Shown piece after piece: positions 9,471-21,366 of a DNA stretch of 64,000 bases. Position 1 is the first letter of the stretch. The number at the start of each line of letters is the position of its first letter. Where the stretch lies: assembly GCF_000321225.1 (NCBI RefSeq), contig NW_004450402.1:3219798-3283797 (forward strand), given 5' to 3'. The stretch comes from Odobenus rosmarus divergens (Eukaryota; Chordata; Mammalia; Carnivora; Odobenidae). The translations under genes were made by a program, and so were the position numbers. Under the pieces are notes generated by a model. It was given only the letters and a program-made list of their open reading frames with translations. It was not told where the DNA came from and made no database searches.

Positions 9471-10066
9471 CTTGAACAGAGGCAATTTGCTTCAGATCAC
9501 AAACCATTTGACCTTAGCAGGTGGCTTGGCATCTTCCTTTCGAATGCCAACATGCTGGTTTTTGGCAAGGTAAATATCCTATATTTATTTGGTTTCTTAT
9601 TTCACAGCACCATGGAGTGTCTTACACATTATATAGTTCTTTTATGACACATCTGTGAGGTAGGAAGAGCTGTGCATAAAAATGCCTGACGTGAACTAAA
9701 TGGTCCACAGCAGGTGATTGTGCTGCGGAGATGGGCCTGGCTCCAGATTTCCTTCTTTCCAGATCCTCTCTGTAAAAGCCTGTGTGGCCACTCATGGCGT
9801 TTCTCATTCCACATGTGCTCTGGGGGAGAGAGAAAGGAAGGGCATTGAGTACTGTCAGGACTCAAGCAAGAGGCTTCCAAATCTTCTGCGAATGAGTCAT
9901 GCAAACAGTTTACTTTACATATAGGGAATATGGATCTGTAATTATGAAAACACTTGCACATAATTTCCACAATAGCAAGGTGTCAATAAACAGGTGCTTC
10001 CTTGTGTTTGCAAAAAGGTTCATCCCACTTCTAAAATGTTTATTTTTATGATATCTTTCACGTTTG
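9471..10066. other. No recognisable feature
   Basis: Unique sequence. Open frames of up to 113 codons overlap on both strands here, without family resemblance, and are not called as genes. Confidence 0.4.
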
Positions 10067-10275
10067 ACTTGCGCTTTTCTTTTTTTTCTTTTTTTCTTTT
10101 AATAATTTTTTTATTGTTATGTTAACCACCATACATTACATCATTAGTTTTTGATGCAGTGTTCCATGATTCATTGTTTGTGCATAACACCCAGTGCTCC
10201 ACGCAGAATGTGCCCTCTTTAATACCCATCACCAGGCTAACCCATCCCCCCACCCCCCAACTTGCGCTTTTCTTT
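10067..10275 (-). mobile_element. L1 3' end insertion (5'-truncated) with 16-bp target-site duplication
   Basis: Reverse complement of a carnivore L1 3' end (10083-10259): T-rich tail, 'gttaaccaccatacattaca', 'tttttgatgcagtgttccat', 'acacccagtgctcca', 'cccatcaccaggctaaccca'. The flanks ACTTGCGCTTTTCTTT at 10067-10082 and 10260-10275 are identical, so this 177-bp fragment is a single L1 retrotransposition event. Confidence 0.93.
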
Positions 10276-10584
10276 GCACAGATCACAGATGTTTCTCCTT
10301 TTCCTCTGATGAATGACTAGGTGAGCAGAGATGGCAAACATCTTATGAAGCCAGGTAAATTTTGGAGAACATTTGTTTTCACCAAAGTCACAAAAGCTGT
10401 GCAGAAAAGATCTCACTGGATTTTCCTCATTGTTTTGGGAGCAGCGAAAGGAGAACACTGGCTGAAGGAACACTGACTCTCATACAGGATTACAGAGGTG
10501 AAGGACTTACCTGGCAAGGATGCTCAGGGACCATCTGACTGATATTTCATTTTTCCAGAAGAGAGTTGAAGCCAAGAGAATTCA
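10276..10584. other. No recognisable feature
   Basis: Unique sequence between the L1 insertion and a hAT-type element. Confidence 0.4.
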
Positions 10585-10585
10585 A

Positions 10586-10765
10586 GTCAGCGATTCTCAA
10601 CCTTGACTGCTATTGGCATCACCTGCGGAGATTTAAAAACAACTTCTTTCTGGGCTCCATCTCCAGGGTCTCTAATGTAGCTGGTTTTGGGTGTGGTTAG
10701 AACACCTAGTGTTTTAAAACCTCCTCAGGTGATCTTCTGTGCAGCCCCAGATTGAAAGCCATTTT
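10586..10765 (+). mobile_element. MER5-type hAT-Charlie MITE
   Basis: The ends 'gattctcaaccttgactgc' and 'cagccccagattgaaagcca' form diverged terminal inverted repeats, and the interior has 'atcacctgcggagatttaaa' and its partner 'cctcctcaggtgatcttctg'. This is the MER5A pattern of a non-autonomous hAT transposon. Confidence 0.7.
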
Positions 10766-11789
10766 GTTCCATGAAATGTACAATACTACATGTACTAATG
10801 AACTACCATGCTCTCGATAACATATGTCAATATGAGCAGCCAAGATATATCAAGAGGAGCCCAGACTGCTAAATCTGGTGATTTCCTCAAGCCTCCAAAC
10901 TTCATCCTGCAGGTTCTTTTGTTCATCCTTCTGTTTGCATTTCTTTCGCAGCCGTGTCACATGGTCCGCTGTCTCTAAACTAGCAAAATCATGTTATCAG
11001 AAAAAGAGTTGATAAAGGCATCATTCTGCAGTGTAGCTGATGAATCTGTAATACCTACCCTAGCTGCGTTTATATTTTAACCAAAACCATAGGCCCTGCT
11101 AGGAAAAAGCCTTCATGATAACTTTGCAATAATAACTCAGAGACAGTTACTCACTGTCTGTGAAGAGACAATCAGATTTTCTCTGTAAGTCTACAAGCTG
11201 GATCATCCAGGAGAGCTTCAAGGTCTCTAGCTGTAAACAGGTGGATATACAAGCTTCTCTGGCCATTGCATCAGAGAACGAAAGGACTGTCACTTTGATT
11301 GCAAAGACCAGGATTCTTTCTTCTCAGTTTGGATGTTTTCTCCCTACTCCCAACCCTTCTAAACATGAGAGGGCCTGAAATTAGAGTATTTTTCCTGGAA
11401 CAAAACTGAAGGATGCCTGGCTGTGCCTGGCCAAAGTGCGCCTCTTCATGGGGTATGAAAATCTGGAAAACTGCATGAATTCTGCTGGGCCCATACCTGT
11501 ACCTAAACCTAAGAAATCTGTTTTGTGCCTCCACTATGAATTGTTTGTAGTGTTTGTCTTTAGCCTTTGCCTGATTCTGTCTTTCCATAAGGTTGCATTT
11601 AAGTAATTAGGCAATTATGAGAGCTATTTTGAGTACATTTTTCTCCTATAAATACTCACAGAAGGTCTAGATACCAATTTATTCATGGGTTGGAATTCCT
11701 ACTGTCATTGTATTGTTGATTTTCTTCCCTAGGGTAATAGTATTTGATTCTTCCTATAGTAGGATTATAGCTATTTATGGAATTATCTA
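10766..11789. other. No recognisable feature
   Basis: Unique sequence. A minus frame at 11271-11588 (105 codons) shows no known domain and is not called. No RNA gene seen. Confidence 0.4.
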
Positions 11790-11992
11790 CTGGAAATATG
11801 CCCTTAAAAAAGATGTATCTATTTATTTGAGGGGGGTATAGTGGGGCAGAGAGAGGGAGAGAAGCAGATGCCCTGCTGATCATGGAGCCTGATACGGGGC
11901 TCCATCCCAGGAGCCTGAGATCATGACCTGAGCAGAAATCAAGAGTCAGACGTTTAACCGACTGAGCCACCCAGTTTCCCCTGGAAATATGC
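11790..11992 (-). mobile_element. SINEC with 12-bp target-site duplication
   Basis: Minus-strand body 11802-11980 with a short, diverged tail and a head ending GAGCCACCCAGTTTCCC. CTGGAAATATGC is exact at 11790-11801 and 11981-11992. Confidence 0.93.
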
Positions 11993-12309
11993 TTTTATTA
12001 CAGGATGAGATTTCAAGAGATGGAACAGAGAAAAAATGCAGGGAGGCTGAAATATAATTAGGAATCTTAGTTTTCACAACTCTGAGGAGACATTAATGTT
12101 TGGGTCCAGCTAGTGAATGCCCTGGGCTGCTTGTTGTCATTGAAATACCACATCCTAGAAGTTAGGAGAATGCTAGGAGTATGGTTGGAGTGAGGGCTGG
12201 ACTCCAGGAGAAAGGGCAAAAGTGAAATAGACCTACCCCAACGTAGACTAACATCAAACGTGGCAGAATGAGGGTGATCCTCATTTTTATCCTCTGACTT
12301 ATTTGTCTG

Positions 12310-12620
12310 CCAGATAAAAAGCTAATGCTCTATAGAAGATAACATACTCCAGAGCACCTATGAGGTATCACTTATAATACCCAGTATACAATAAAAAGGT
12401 ATTAGGCATGCAACGAAGCAGGGAATGTGACTAATAATTGAGATAAGGTGGGAAAAAAAAGACCTAGATATGATGTAAATATGGAATATAGTTAGCAAGG
12501 AGTTCAAAATAACCATGAGTAAGATGTTAAAAAATAAAGGAAAAGATGGTCAAAATGAATAAAAAGATGGAATATTTCAACAGAGAAATGGAATCTATTA
12601 AAAGAATCCGATAGAGATCT
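12310..12620 (+). mobile_element. Old L1-related sequence
   Basis: Reads like a decayed ancient L1 5'/ORF1 region: 'gagcacctatgaggtatcac', 'cccagtatacaataaaaagg', 'attaggcatgcaacgaagca', 'ggaatctattaaaagaatcc'. Naming is from memory of L1M consensus patterns. Confidence 0.45.
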
Positions 12621-12894
12621 GGGTCTACAAAGTACGGTATTTAAAAGTAAGGTCTTTATGCCTGACATATGACTAATTAGTCTAGATTCTCATGGTAATT
12701 GTATTTATCTGCCACAATAGTGATGGGAATAGAGAAACCAATAGGTATAGGCTGATTAATGACAATGAAATATAAGAGACTGGAGTTGCATAGGCAAAAG
12801 AGAAAATTCGTTTGTGAACTGTGCTAGATTTTGACCAATGAGATGAGACAACTATAAAACATGATGTTCAAATGACCAGAAATACATATTTAGT
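12621..12894. other. No recognisable feature
   Basis: AT-rich unique sequence. Confidence 0.35.
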
Positions 12895-12960
12895 CTGTGC
12901 ATTAGTTTGTTAGGGCTGCTGCAACAAAGTAGCACCCCCAAGTTCCTAACGCAACAGAAA
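12895..12960 (-). mobile_element. MLT1-type LTR fragment
   Basis: 'gcattagtttgttagggctg' followed by 'ctgcaacaaag' is the reverse complement of the 3' end of MLT1-type LTRs. The homology fades after about 65 bases. Confidence 0.5.
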
Positions 12961-13446
12961 TCACATGGCATTTTCCCTGTGAGTGTGTCTAAGTCCAAAA
13001 TTTTTGCCCAAATTAATTGTAATTAAGTTGCTGTTGCTTTCAACCCAGAAACCTAATAATTGAAATAATTGGAACAAGATGCAAGCCTTTGAGACCTCAG
13101 CATACTTGGAAATAATCAGAAGGCAGCAAAACTTGGAGTTCCAGATAGACAAACCACCTGTTTCCTTGGCAGTCAAAAGAAGGAAGAGCAAGGAGTCTGG
13201 AATGAGCTGGAGGAAAAGAATGGTGGAATTAAGAGGAAGATTGATTTTGGGGGACAATCATGTAGGAGAGGCCTAACTTCAGAGTCTAGTTATTGGACTG
13301 GATTCTGAACTAAGGACACTCTAAGATCTACCTCCATATGAGATTCTCTAACTTGGTCACATTAAAGAGCTATTATTGCATGTTGGTTTCTATTGTAATT
13401 TGATGCCAAATGCTTATACAGGTAGTTCTCAGCTGTCTTGTAAGTC
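12961..13446. other. No recognisable feature
   Basis: Unique sequence. Overlapping open frames on both strands at 12961-13276 have no family match and no flanking gene signals. Confidence 0.4.
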
Positions 13447-13688
13447 AGCTTTATTTCCTTTTTTTTTTTTTAAGATTTATTTATTTATTTGAGAGAGAGA
13501 GAGAGGGGAGGGGCAGAGGGAGAGGGAGAGATAGAATCTCAAGCAGACTCCTTGCACTGAGCACGGAGCAGGCGGGGGGCCCGAGGCAGGGCTCAATCCC
13601 ACCACCCTGAGATCATGCCTGAGCCAAAACCTAGAGTGAGATACTCAACAGACTGAGCAACCCAGGCACCCCAGCTCTATTTCCTTTT
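13447..13688 (-). mobile_element. SINEC with diverged 16-bp target-site duplication
   Basis: Minus-strand body 13463-13672. Flanks AGCTTTATTTCCTTTT at 13447-13462 and AGCTCTATTTCCTTTT at 13673-13688 differ at one position. The GAGAGGGGAGG block is expanded. Confidence 0.93.
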
Positions 13689-14341
13689 TAAATCATATTT
13701 TCGACAGTAACGACATGCCGGGAAGATGATGTTCACATCCACAACCCGGCCCTGTAGTTATCACTGGGTCTCTAGATCTTCTACACCGGAAAATATGTCA
13801 GTGCAAATGAAACTAGAATTCTTAAAAAAGCCTTGGATTTTCTTTAAACTCTCTCTGTAGTGAAGAATAACCCTTGCCCAAGAGAGGTCTGCCCTCTGCC
13901 CTCCGCTTCTGGGAGGTAATCTCTAAACCCTTGCAATGCCATGCCTGATAGGAGTCTTTGTGGGACTGGAGGTTATGGGATTTCAGAGGTTGCACAGCCT
14001 CTGAATTTCCAGATAGTCTGACAGAATTTCTGGATAGTCTAACAATGTTATTTGTGGTAGGAACTTTGAGTCTCCCAGTATCAGCTTGATTCCAGACTAC
14101 CTGGAAACTGAGGTCAGCCACATGGGCAGTTGATCATAGAGCCTGAATAAAGACTCTGGATGCCAAGGCTGGGGTGAGCTTCCCTGGTTCGGCGATACTC
14201 CATATGTATCATCATATATTGCTACTGGAAAAGTAATGCTGTGCGTGACTCCGTGGGGAGAGGACAACTTGAAGCTTTGTGTTTGGAACGTTCCCAGATT
14301 TTGCCCTATGTGCCTCTCGGCTGACTTTAATCTGTATCTTG
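13689..14341. other. No recognisable feature
   Basis: Unique sequence. A 99-codon minus frame at 13822-14121 contains an internal near repeat (ATTTCCAGATAGTCTGACAG and ATTTCTGGATAGTCTAACA, about 30 bases apart) and has no known domain, so it is not called. Confidence 0.4.
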
Positions 14342-14346
14342 TAACC

Positions 14347-14394
14347 TAACTTAATCTGTATTTTTTTTTAACAAATATTTTATTTATTTATTTA

Positions 14395-14430
<36 letters not shown>

Positions 14431-14572
14431 CGCACAGCAGGGGGAGCAGCAGGCAGAGGGAGAAGCGGGCTCCCTTGCGGGGCTTGATCCCAGAACCCTG
14501 GGATCATGACCTGAGCCAAAGGCAGACACTTAACTGACCGAGCCACCCAGGCGTCCCTAACCTAATCTGTAT
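14347..14572 (-). mobile_element. SINEC carrying a (TG)n(AG)n tract
   Basis: Minus-strand body 14362-14557. The usual GAGAGA block has grown into (TG)8(AG)10 at 14395-14431. Target-site duplication TAACTTAATCTGTAT at 14347-14361 and TAACCTAATCTGTAT at 14558-14572, one mismatch. Confidence 0.93.
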
Positions 14573-14904
14573 CTTAAACCATAACCGTGAGGATAAGGGC
14601 TTTCAGTGAGTTCTGTGAGTTTTTCTAGTGAATTATTGAAACTGAGTGTGGTCTTAAGGACCTTCGAGTTTGTAATTGGTCAGAAGTCAGTGTTACTGGT
14701 GGACTGCCTTGTAACTTCACACTCTTAAAAAAAAAGTAAATAATTTATAAGTGGTGTTTCTATAATTACTACTAGTGACAATTCACCGGTGAAGAACTGC
14801 TGATTTAAGCCACTGGATTGAAGATAATGCTGGTCGTTGCTCGTTTTAAGGAAGAGGATTTGTGGTTTAAGATAACTGGCAATTCCTCTAAGTACTGAGG
14901 TATT
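14573..14904. other. No recognisable feature
   Basis: Unique sequence without a supported gene or repeat. Confidence 0.35.
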
Positions 14905-14975
14905 CATTCAGTCAACAAATATTTGCTGAGCACCTCACTCTATGCCTTAAATACATAGTCCCTTACATAGAGATA
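14905..14975 (-). mobile_element. L2 3'-end fragment
   Basis: ATTCATTCAGTCAACAAATA followed by 'tttgctgagcacctc' is the reverse complement of the L2 3' end. Confidence 0.6.
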
Positions 14976-15159
14976 ATTCCTAGATTTTAAAGAAACTTGA
15001 CAATAATGGCTAACAGAGAAATCTGATTCAATTTGAACAAGGATTAGTTTGCTAACAGAGACAGATACATCAAGGCTGTCAAGTCCATTTTGTTGTAATG
15101 GTAACAAATGTGATATTCAGAACCAAGTAAGCCTGAGCTGACTACCTAACATGATTTTT

Positions 15160-15320
15160 CATTATGCTTACTGTGATATTTTTTGCAATTTTTTGCACTT
15201 TCTCACTTTCCTCATCTGTAAGATGGAAATAATATCTACTTGTTGTGAAGGTAAGGTGGCACGATGTATTAAAAGATCACATAATCAATACCTGTTATCT
15301 ATTATTATTATTGTTAATAT
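15160..15320 (+). mobile_element. MIR SINE fragment
   Basis: Contains 'tttctcactttcctcatctg', 'taagatggaaataatatcta' and a short TATTATTATT end, the 3' half of a MIR. Confidence 0.55.
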
Positions 15321-16150
15321 ATGTATCCTTTAATGAACCATTTAAAGAAAATGAGTGTGAGGGGATGTTGCTTCCCAGCATACCTACATTTATATTCGTG
15401 GCCACTTAGTTCCTTGGTCTCAGGAGCTATTATGGTACCAAGGGGACTGCTGTGCAGATCCAGTTTTGAACTGTCTAGTGTAGCAGAAAAGCAAATGAAT
15501 AGGTTAGGGGTTTATTTAGTAGCAGTCACTTCAATTACAGCTGCTTTCCTTGCCTTTTGTTTTGTAAGTAAAATAGCGGAGAGTTTTGGCTGTAGTGTAT
15601 TCAGGGGTACAAAGGCCCAGAGAAGGTGAGATTGGATTTTGTGATCTCATGGCTTTTAGGCAGGGGAAGGATTGAAAAGCAGCTGGTGAGAGTAAAATAT
15701 TCATTAGTTTAGTCTGCAGCAACAATCACACGTTTAGATGGTTTCTCAGCTGGGGCAGCTCAAGCTCTGCCCCCAGACATTTTAATTGTACAGAATATAT
15801 TGAACAGGCAGGACTACACAGAGCTTTGGTAAATTGTTTATTTCTGAGATTTTCTTTATTCTCACGAAAATGCATATGAGACGTTAGTCTACCCAATTAA
15901 ATTTATGGGATAGAGAGAAGTGACAACATAATATTAAAAGCCAACATTTTATAAAGCTAGAATACTTTTCCTTGTGTACATTAAAAAAAAAGAGGCCATG
16001 TTGTCCAACATGGAACGGTCTGCACACCCCTGCCTTTGAGCAATCTAGCCATTTTGGCTCAGTACGCAAATCTCTTCCAGGTAATAATACCATGCACTGA
16101 TGTCACACCTTGGGCTCTTCCCTCTTATTCGCAAAATGAATAAATCCTGT
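15321..16150. other. No recognisable feature
   Basis: Unique sequence. A 102-codon plus frame at 15321-15629 has a hydrophobic stretch but no start context, family match or splice pattern that I would trust. Confidence 0.4.
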
Positions 16151-16159
16151 CGGCTAGCA

Positions 16160-16235
16160 GAGTAGATTATATTCTGCTCATTTTAAGTCAGTTACTCAAA
16201 GTCACAAGGCTAGACCATGGCAGAGCTGAAAGATT
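16160..16235 (-). mobile_element. MIR SINE fragment
   Basis: 'cattttaagtcagttactca' and 'agtcacaaggctagaccatg' match the reverse-complement MIR core in order. Confidence 0.45.
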
Positions 16236-16261
16236 TCGCACTAGTTCCCTCTTCAGCGGAC

Positions 16262-16450
16262 CCGCAGTCCCCAGACTGCAGCTTGAAGTAGAGTCGCATG
16301 GGAAGTTGTTGAAAATGCATACGCCTGGGTGTGAGACACAGACGTGCTGATTCACAATGTCTGGTGCAGAAACGCAAAGTCTGCATTTTTAACAACCACA
16401 CTCAGTAATCCTGAAATAGGTTATTGTAGAACCACAGCGGAGGGATCACA
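16262..16450 (+). mobile_element. hAT-Charlie type MITE (MER20/MER5-like)
   Basis: Pattern of a non-autonomous hAT element: 'gcatgggaagttgttgaaaa', 'acgtgctgattcacaatgtc' and 'ctgcatttttaacaaccac'. The exact family is uncertain. Confidence 0.5.
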
Positions 16451-17430
16451 TAGAAAGTCTTCCGGCAGTGAAAGCTTACAGGTTGTCTCCGTGTCCCTTC
16501 AGCATCATGTGCAATGGAGAGTTAGTGCCATTTTCTGTGGCATGGAAGAAAATAGAGCTGGTTTCTCCAAAAGAAAAGTGATGTTTTCTTTTTCTTTGCC
16601 TTGCTCATGCCACTGTGAGGTTTGCATCTAACACTTGAGAATTTTAGGTGGAAGCTGAGCTTTATCCTTGGGATCTCCAGGAGTGGCTCCTATTTGTGGT
16701 GTTCATACTGCATTAGGGAGTGAACATGAATAAGATAGAAGCAAACCAAAGCTTCAACCATGAAATGTTCCTCTTTCTGGACAATCTGCGGATGCCCTCT
16801 GTAGCCACTGATGAAATGCCATGGCCTGACCCCATTCCTGCTTTGCGCCTGGTCCCATCAACTCCTTCAGACCTCTGCAAGTAGTTCCCAGGAAACAGAC
16901 AACATGCTAACCTTTCTGAAGACCCACTGCTCCTTCCCAGAAATGCCGAAGCAAGTCATCTCATGAGAATACAAAATTGCTTCTGGGGTCATTCTGGTCA
17001 TCAGTCTCCAGAGGACCGCAGCTTCTGCAGCAATTTGACACTCCTACCTTGTGCTGAAGTGGGAAGCTGCCACCTTTCTTTATATTAAGGACAATTCAGC
17101 CTTTGGCATGAGCTTATGCGGTCTTCTTTTTAACCTCCGGTTTTTCTGGTCCTAATGGGAAATGCTTTCTTTTCACAGTGCAAGTGCTGGATATATAGTG
17201 TCAGACTAAATCTCATGGTCTGTGGGACTCCCAGGAACTATAATTGTGTCACAGAAACAACAAAACATGCTAATGAAGCAGGTTTTATTTCCATTGGTAA
17301 ACAGTCTGCACACATATATTTCCTGTAAACTAACAAAGATGATACATTAGGAAGTGTCTTAGCAATTTCAGAATCATGTAATTGTATTTAATCTTCTTAT
17401 TAGGAAAATGATGGGGGTTAGAATGGAGGA
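16451..17430. other. Unique sequence, no gene recognised
   Basis: Nearly 1 kb without a recognised repeat, which is long for this window. Base composition is more balanced than around it. It could include conserved non-coding sequence but nothing in it identifies a function. Confidence 0.35.
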
Positions 17431-17435
17431 GGGGT

Positions 17436-17640
17436 TAGCAAACCTATTCTGCAAAATATTTTAGGCTCTGCAGGCCATATAGCCTCTTACAATTACTCAG
17501 TGTTGTTGTTGAAGCACAAAAACTGCCACAGACAAAACATGAATGGGCATGGCTTTGTTCCACTAACTCTTTATTTGCAAGAACAGGTGGTAGACTGTGT
17601 CTGTCCTATGGGCAATAGCTTGCTGACTCCTGGACTCAGT
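17436..17640 (+). mobile_element. hAT-like MITE with terminal inverted repeats
   Basis: Starts 'ggggttagcaaacctattct' and ends 'agcttgctgactcctgg', diverged inverted ends of a common mammalian MITE; the interior 'attttaggctctgcaggcc' and 'ggcatggctttgttccacta' agrees. The family name is not certain. Confidence 0.6.
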
Positions 17641-17859
17641 GGTCTTTCCTACCTCCCTAATTTTGTAATTCTGTTCAAGCAAACTGCAATCCAACTGTCA
17701 CTTGGTTACCCTCTGATTAAGATCTATAGCGCTACCCATTTCTAATTTTATCTGCCAAAGCCCACTGGAATTAGAACTAATACTAATATTTATTTAAAAA
17801 CTCTTGTGCTATTTGAAAATATTTTTCAAATGGTAATTAATTGAATTCTCTTAAACCTA

Positions 17860-18035
17860 AAAAAATGGCACAGTTATTATGATCTGCATTTACAGATCTG
17901 GGAAACTGAGGCCAAGAGAAATAATAAGGGAATTATTGTATGTGTCCACAGTAAATGGTACAATTGGGAATCAAGTGTAAGTGTGTCTGCTTTTAGAACC
18001 TGAATCATAAACACCACACTCTAGACTGCTTTATG
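17860..18035 (-). mobile_element. MIR SINE fragment
   Basis: 'cacagttattatgatctgca', 'tctgggaaactgaggccaag' and 'caattgggaatcaagtgt' follow the reverse-complement MIR order. Confidence 0.55.
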
Positions 18036-18164
18036 TGGGGGTAGGATATTTTTATATCCCAAAGAGTTAGCATGTGTGCTAATCCCTTAGGGGGAATGAG
18101 TGGAGAGCAAGAATGAGGGAAAAGGGAAAAAAAACAGGGAGATGGCAGCCATGGAAAAGAGGGG

Positions 18165-18300
18165 TTTTAATAGGTGGGTCTACAATGTCAAACGTGGCAG
18201 AAGCTGAGGCAGAGAACTGAGAAGAAACCACTGGATTTGAAAACGAGGAAGTGTCTGGTGACTCTCAGACCCCCAGCGAGTGGGGCCAGGGGCCAAGTTA
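18165..18300 (-). mobile_element. Possible L2 fragment
   Basis: 'caatgtcaaacgtggcagaa' and 'ccactggatttgaaaacgag' resemble an internal reverse-complement L2 region. It lies in the 120-codon frame at 18174-18536, which is therefore not called as a gene. Confidence 0.4.
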
Positions 18301-18962
18301 CAAGAGAAATAATATGGGATAGCAAATGTCATTTTAGAAACTTGGCAACATGGTGGAGAGAAATGGGCTGTTGCTTCCAACTCCCTCCATGGGGCGCTTC
18401 AAGAAAACCAGCTAAGATATACATATCCTTTCATATGATGATCCTTCCAAGTTTGCCTGGAGTTAAACCTCAAGATTTACTCCTACCGAGTGTGGCGGGA
18501 ATTCATTCACCGGTGTCGAACCCAGTCAGTGAGTGACGGCCAGGCACTAAGGCTTCCTTCCTGGGGGTTGGGAATATTACGTCAGCATCACTGAGCTCCT
18601 TATTCTTTTACGTTCCGAGCAAGATGAAATTAAGAGGCCAGCTTGCTGGGGAGTTAGTTCACTGTGTCGTACAGATCTAAGAACTGTTGGAGTGACTATT
18701 GTTCCTGAAAACACGGGGGGTATTGGAGTAACAAGCAGTTTTGTTGATTTTGCTTTTCTCATAAAATAGGAGAAATGGGTCAATTCTGGCAGAGCTGTCT
18801 GTCACTAAAGAGAAGTAACTCTAAGGGCCAGAAAAATAAGACTGTTTATGTCAATCCCTAAATTAGAAAACTATCACTGGCTGAAATTCCAAGCTATGTA
18901 CTGCTCACTACAGCCTTCTGAGTGGGGGCTGGGACCTGGTGCTAAATTGAACAACTGCTTTC
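18301..18962. other. No recognisable feature
   Basis: Unique sequence with no supported gene. Confidence 0.35.
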
Positions 18963-19183
18963 AAAACAGATTGTCTATGGGGCGCCTGGGTGGCTAAGTC
19001 AGTTAAGCATCTGATTCTTGATTTCAGCTGGGGTCATGACCTTGGGGTTGTGAGATGGACTCCGCATCCAGCTCTGCACTCAGCCTGGAGCTTCTCCCTG
19101 TGCCCCTTCCCACCCCTGCTCTCTTTCTCTCCCTCTTTCAAATAAACAAATCTTAAAAAAAAAAACAAAAACAGATTGTCTAT
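18963..19183 (+). mobile_element. SINEC (older variant) with perfect 16-bp target-site duplication
   Basis: Sense body 18979-19167, from GGGGCGCCTGGGTGGCTAAG to AAATAAACAAATCTT and A-tail. The middle ('attcttgatttcagctgggg', 'ttgtgagatggactcc') marks an older subfamily than the 7940 copy. AAAACAGATTGTCTAT is exact on both sides (18963-18978, 19168-19183). Confidence 0.95.
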
Positions 19184-20069
19184 AATGCCAAACTTAAAAC
19201 AATTCATTTTGAATTTTAAAAGAATCATGTGGAACACTTTAAGACTACATAAATATCTTGGGTGATCCAACATGGAAATTTGAGTGAAGGTCAAAGTTCT
19301 TTTATGATATTTCGAGATGTTTAAAAACAGGACTTTGAAAACAGAGGAAACTATGGGTTATCTGTATTAACCCTATGATATTCATGAATAATGGGCATTG
19401 ACCAATAATCAATCTCAAACCTTAATTAGCCATTACACAAGGTTCAGTTTCCAAGAAAAGTGAACATTCTATCAGAGTGGCTAATAAATTGCAAATTCAT
19501 ATAATTCCACATATTAAAATTTTTTTTTTCCATTTTGACAATGCTGATTTGTGACCTGCTCAAAAAATTGTTATTAGAAACAAAGAGGTAGGGCAAACGA
19601 TCTGAATACTTTGTTCACTAAGCTGTGTAACTGAGGCTTGGCTGCAATAACATGTAGTTCAATGATTTAATGAACACACTGGTGGTAGAATGCAGTTTTT
19701 GGTATTTTAGGAGATATGATTGTTTTCATCTGCCCTTAATTATAATTTTTCTTGTACTTATTTCTCACTTAATCTTTAAAAAGGAATTAAGAAACCTTTT
19801 TTCAATATTGTAGTAAGTCATAATTAGTTCATTATGGAAGAATCAGAGTATAATTATTAAAACTTTTGGTTCCTTTTATTTATCTTTATAATATTTATTC
19901 AGTTTTGGATTCAAAAGACCTTTAGTTCTACTGCTAATTCTAAGTGCCAATAGTTACTTTCTCTTAGAAATGCAGACTAAGATATTTATCATAATGGATT
20001 CCAATGTTGCCTGATTAGGTTCTCCTGATTTTCTCCACAGGTCATTCTTTATCTGATCAATGAAGACCT
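19184..20069. other. No recognisable feature
   Basis: AT-rich unique sequence. No gene, RNA gene or named repeat seen. Confidence 0.35.
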
Positions 20070-20160
20070 TTAGTTTTAGGAAATGTTGGCTTGGTATGTA
20101 GTGTCTGACACAATGCCTACCACGCACATAGTAGGTACCTAGTAAGTGATTTTGCATTTG
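20070..20160 (+). mobile_element. MIR or L2 3' fragment
   Basis: 'cacaatgcctaccacgcaca' and 'tagtaggtacctagtaagtg' match the shared 3' motif of MIR and L2. Confidence 0.5.
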
Positions 20161-20644
20161 TATTCTTTTAAATAGTCTTCTTTGTTTTTTTTGGCTTTAA
20201 CTTCATTTTTTTTCAAGTTAAATCTACTTTGACACAATCTTATAGACAACCAAGGTTCCTCTGCTACTTATTAGTTGCACTTAGTTATTTGCTTACTTTG
20301 CTTGTTGACATTGGGATTGACTACAGAAGTGAGCAAATCACCTATTTATTAAAATGCTTATTATTTTTATGGTTTCTTGTAAAGAAATGAAATCAAACAA
20401 ACTCTAAAACTCACAGCCTGGCCTGTGTACATCTCTAGAATAAGAAAGTATTTCTGTTATTTTATTTCAATTCTTAGGGTAAAACTGACTTTTTGAGAAT
20501 CTCTTTACTAGTCTTTTTAGGATAAGTCATGAAAACTTAGATTATAAATATAGTTGACTTATAATCACTACCTACTAGCAATTTCTCTCATGTTGAGACA
20601 GTTTCATTTGTATTAAATGTATGAAATTGATAATTATATGCATG
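20161..20644. other. No recognisable feature
   Basis: AT-rich unique sequence. Confidence 0.35.
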
Positions 20645-20863
20645 GATATTTAATTATTTTTTTTAAAGATTTTTATTTATTTTTTGACAGAGAGAGAGAG
20701 ACAGAGAAAGAGGGAACACAGGGGGAGTGGGAGAGGGAGAAGCAGGCTTCCCTGCTGAGCAAGGAGCCTGATGTGGGGCTCTATCCCAGGACCCTGGGAC
20801 CACGACCCGAGCTGAAGGCAGACGCTAAACGGCTGAGCAACCCAGGCGCCCGATATTTAATTA
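20645..20863 (-). mobile_element. SINEC with 12-bp target-site duplication
   Basis: Minus-strand body 20657-20851 with T-tail and head ending CAACCCAGGCGCCC. GATATTTAATTA is exact at 20645-20656 and 20852-20863. Confidence 0.94.
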
Positions 20864-21112
20864 ATTAAAAAACTGATTACTGAGGCTTTCCTATTTATTT
20901 TGAAAAACAGAAATTTATTCCAAGTATTTAAACGTGTTGAAACATGAATCTTCTCAGGCTGTTGCTAGGATATTGCAGACAAAATAATACTGCTACTTGC
21001 TTGAAGAATCTTGTTCTTGCTATGAGAGCAATCAAACAGAATTGCCAGAAGAAATAAAATATTTAGAATCATTTTATATTGAAATAAGTCTTCTATAGTT
21101 CCAACTAATATT

Positions 21113-21266
21113 AAATTATAAGTCACCAAGACTATACTTATCATGGCAAGCATTGAATAATGTATAGAATTGTCAAATTAATATGCTGTTCAGCTAAAAC
21201 TAATATAACATTGTATGTCAATTATTCTTCAATAAAAAAAGAAATTAAAAAATTATAAGTCACCAA
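21113..21266 (+). mobile_element. 120-bp L1 3'-end insertion with 17-bp target-site duplication
   Basis: The insert 21130-21249 is the L1 3' terminus in sense: 'gaataatgtatagaattgtc', 'aaaactaatataacattgta', TGTCAATTATTCTTCAATAA and an A-tail. AAATTATAAGTCACCAA is exact at 21113-21129 and 21250-21266. A very severely 5'-truncated L1. Confidence 0.9.
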
Positions 21267-21366
21267 ATCCAAGTATGTTTGTTATAGTAAAGTTTAAACT
21301 CCAGATTTTAAATCATGATGAGAATTATCATAGAAGGAAGCAGAACTTTATTTCTGAAAATGTCAA

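Noticed and set aside
18174..18536. 120-codon frame on the plus strand
   Set aside because: It overlaps a likely L2 piece, an opposite-strand frame covers the same bases, and no domain is seen.
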